Source: Erythrobacter sp. 34-65-8 (lineage in GTDB: Bacteria; Pseudomonadota; Alphaproteobacteria; Sphingomonadales; Sphingomonadaceae). Taken from it: a stretch of 7,982 nucleotides of DNA. Both the position numbers and the translations under genes were made by a program. This document shows positions 7,064-7,982 of the stretch, in pieces (the first letter of the stretch is position 1; each line of letters starts with the position of its first letter). Where the stretch lies: the NCBI GenBank assembly GCA_002278985.1, contig NCJP01000065.1, forward strand, positions 1-7,982, written 5' to 3'. Under the pieces are notes generated by a model that worked only from the letters and a program-made list of their open reading frames with translations, was not told the origin of the DNA and did not search any database.

Positions 7064-7982
7064 ACTCGTTCTGTCCCGTTCCCGGATTGACGAATGGCTG
7101 GGGCGGATACCGGCCAGCTGGCGCCAGCCCCTGCTACGGCTTGCGCTGGTCTGGGCGGCGCTGGTTGCCCTGACCGCGCGGGACTGGGCAGCCATGGCGC
7201 GGCTATGGTGGGATGTCTCGACCTACAACCATATCCTGTTCGTGCCGGTTATCATTGGCTGGCTGGTGTGGCACCGGCGCGGGGAACTGGCGCGCCTGAC
7301 GCCGGGCCCGTGGTGGCCAGCGCTCGTCCCCCTGGCCGGGGCGCTGCTGCTGTGGCTGGTGGCGCGGCTGGGCGGGCTCGACATCGGCAGCCAGCTTGGC
7401 GCGGTGCTGGCGATGCAGATGGCGCTGCTCGCCGTGCTCGGCCCGCGGGTGGGCTATGCCCTGCTGTTCCCGCTCACCTACGCGCTGTTCCTGGTCCCGT
7501 TCGGAGACGAACTGGTGCCCGCGCTGCAGATGATCACCGCGAAGATGACCATCGCTTTGACGCTGTGGAGCGGGGTGCCGGCGGTGGTCGACGGGGTGTT
7601 CATCGACACCCCCGCAGGCCTGTTCGAAGTGGCCGAGGAATGCTCCGGCGTGAAGTTCCTGATCGCGATGATCGCGCTCGGCGTGCTGGTGGCGCAGTGC
7701 TGTTTCACCAGTTGGAAACGGCGGACGCTGTTCATGGTGGCCGCGGTGGCCATGCCGATCCTGGCCAATGGCGTGCGCGCCTGGGGTACGATCTTCATCG
7801 CCCAGTCGCAGGGGATCGAGTTTGCGGTCGGGTTCGATCACATCGTCTATGGCTGGGTGTTCTTCGGGATCGTGATCGCGGTGCTGCTGGGCGTGGCCTG
7901 GCGTTGGTTCGACCGCGATCCTGACGCGCCGCAGATCGACGGCCGTGCGATCCTGGCTTCGCCCGTGCTGGCGGCACTGGAG
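7053..7982 (+). CDS. xrtA: Exosortase A (XrtA/EpsH), 3'-partial
   Basis: An inner-membrane cysteine protease/transpeptidase-like enzyme that recognises and processes the C-terminal PEP-CTERM sorting signal of exported proteins. The frame is open from ATG 7053 to the right edge (310 residues) with no stop. The catalytic triad of the family is visible: Cys197 in AEECSGVKFL, Arg242 in NGVRAWGTIF, and His263 in GFDHIVYGWVFF. Around it are several hydrophobic segments (roughly 27-42, 60-74, 87-106, 114-148, 200-217, 224-240, 265-284) that fit a polytopic membrane protein. The core family is about 260-300 residues. Here the last helix ends near residue 284 and a hydrophilic segment (WFDRDPDAPQIDGRAI) leads into further apolar sequence, so the protein continues, possibly into the EpsI-like domain often fused to sphingomonad XrtA. 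The gene begins inside the glycosyltransferase gene (11-base overlap). Confidence 0.95.
   Translation, partial: MRPELVLSRSRIDEWLGRIPASWRQPLLRLALVWAALVALTARDWAAMARLWWDVSTYNHILFVPVIIGWLVWHRRGELARLTPGPWWPALVPLAGALLLWLVARLGGLDIGSQLGAVLAMQMALLAVLGPRVGYALLFPLTYALFLVPFGDELVPALQMITAKMTIALTLWSGVPAVVDGVFIDTPAGLFEVAEECSGVKFLIAMIALGVLVAQCCFTSWKRRTLFMVAAVAMPILANGVRAWGTIFIAQSQGIEFAVGFDHIVYGWVFFGIVIAVLLGVAWRWFDRDPDAPQIDGRAILASPVLAALE

Noticed and set aside
6107..7195. Long minus-strand open frame of 362 codons opposite the glycosyltransferase gene
   Set aside because: It is the same GC-driven antisense artefact. The translation is His/Arg-rich low-quality sequence without family motifs.
7094..7924. Plus-strand open frame of 276 codons inside the exosortase gene
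   Set aside because: Its translation is Gly/Ala/Arg-rich and featureless. The frame starting at 7053 gives the exosortase with all catalytic residues.
1..7982. CRISPR array, tRNA/rRNA gene, insertion sequence or attachment site
   Set aside because: Nearly every base is accounted for by seven contiguous coding regions, and no regularly spaced repeats, transposase motifs or tRNA-like folds were recognised.

Overview
The window is a compact, single-direction (+ strand) stretch of an exopolysaccharide gene cluster of the exosortase A (XrtA/EpsH) / PEP-CTERM type. It carries seven genes, the first and last cut by the window edges. The high GC content (by eye about two thirds G+C), the codon use, and the specific gene order and protein versions point to an alphaproteobacterium of the order Sphingomonadales (Sphingomonas, Novosphingobium or Erythrobacter type). 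That placement is inferred from family resemblance, not from a marker gene.

Layout, left to right: (1) a 5'-truncated cytoplasmic tyrosine autokinase of the CpsD/CapB (BY-kinase) type, from base 1 to 1065; (2) a secreted outer-membrane beta-barrel protein, 1070-2725; (3) an ExeA/GspA-like AAA ATPase with a C-terminal coiled coil, 2738-3895; (4) a NodB-fold polysaccharide deacetylase, 3892-4776; (5) a FemAB-like GNAT-fold protein, 4773-5837; (6) a GT4-like glycosyltransferase, 5837-7063; (7) exosortase A, 7053 to beyond the right edge, with the Cys, Arg and His catalytic residues all visible. Gaps are 4 and 12 bases between the first three genes. The last four junctions overlap by 4, 4, 1 and 11 bases, so the whole run is almost certainly one transcript with translational coupling. 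No intergenic space is large enough for an internal promoter, terminator or RNA gene, and none was seen.

How the genes probably work together: the kinase would control chain length and export through a Wzc-like partner expected upstream. The glycosyltransferase adds sugars, the deacetylase modifies the polymer, and the beta-barrel protein sits in the outer membrane. The ATPase and FemAB-like protein are conserved companions of unknown exact role. Exosortase A cleaves the C-terminal sorting signal of PEP-CTERM proteins (often the PEPxxWA form in sphingomonads) and is thought to deliver them to the surface or matrix. No such substrate is encoded in this window. The system is known as a class, but several components have no settled biochemical function. 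The points most worth a second look are the beta-barrel protein, the ATPase tail, the FemAB-like enzyme and a possible EpsI fusion on the exosortase.
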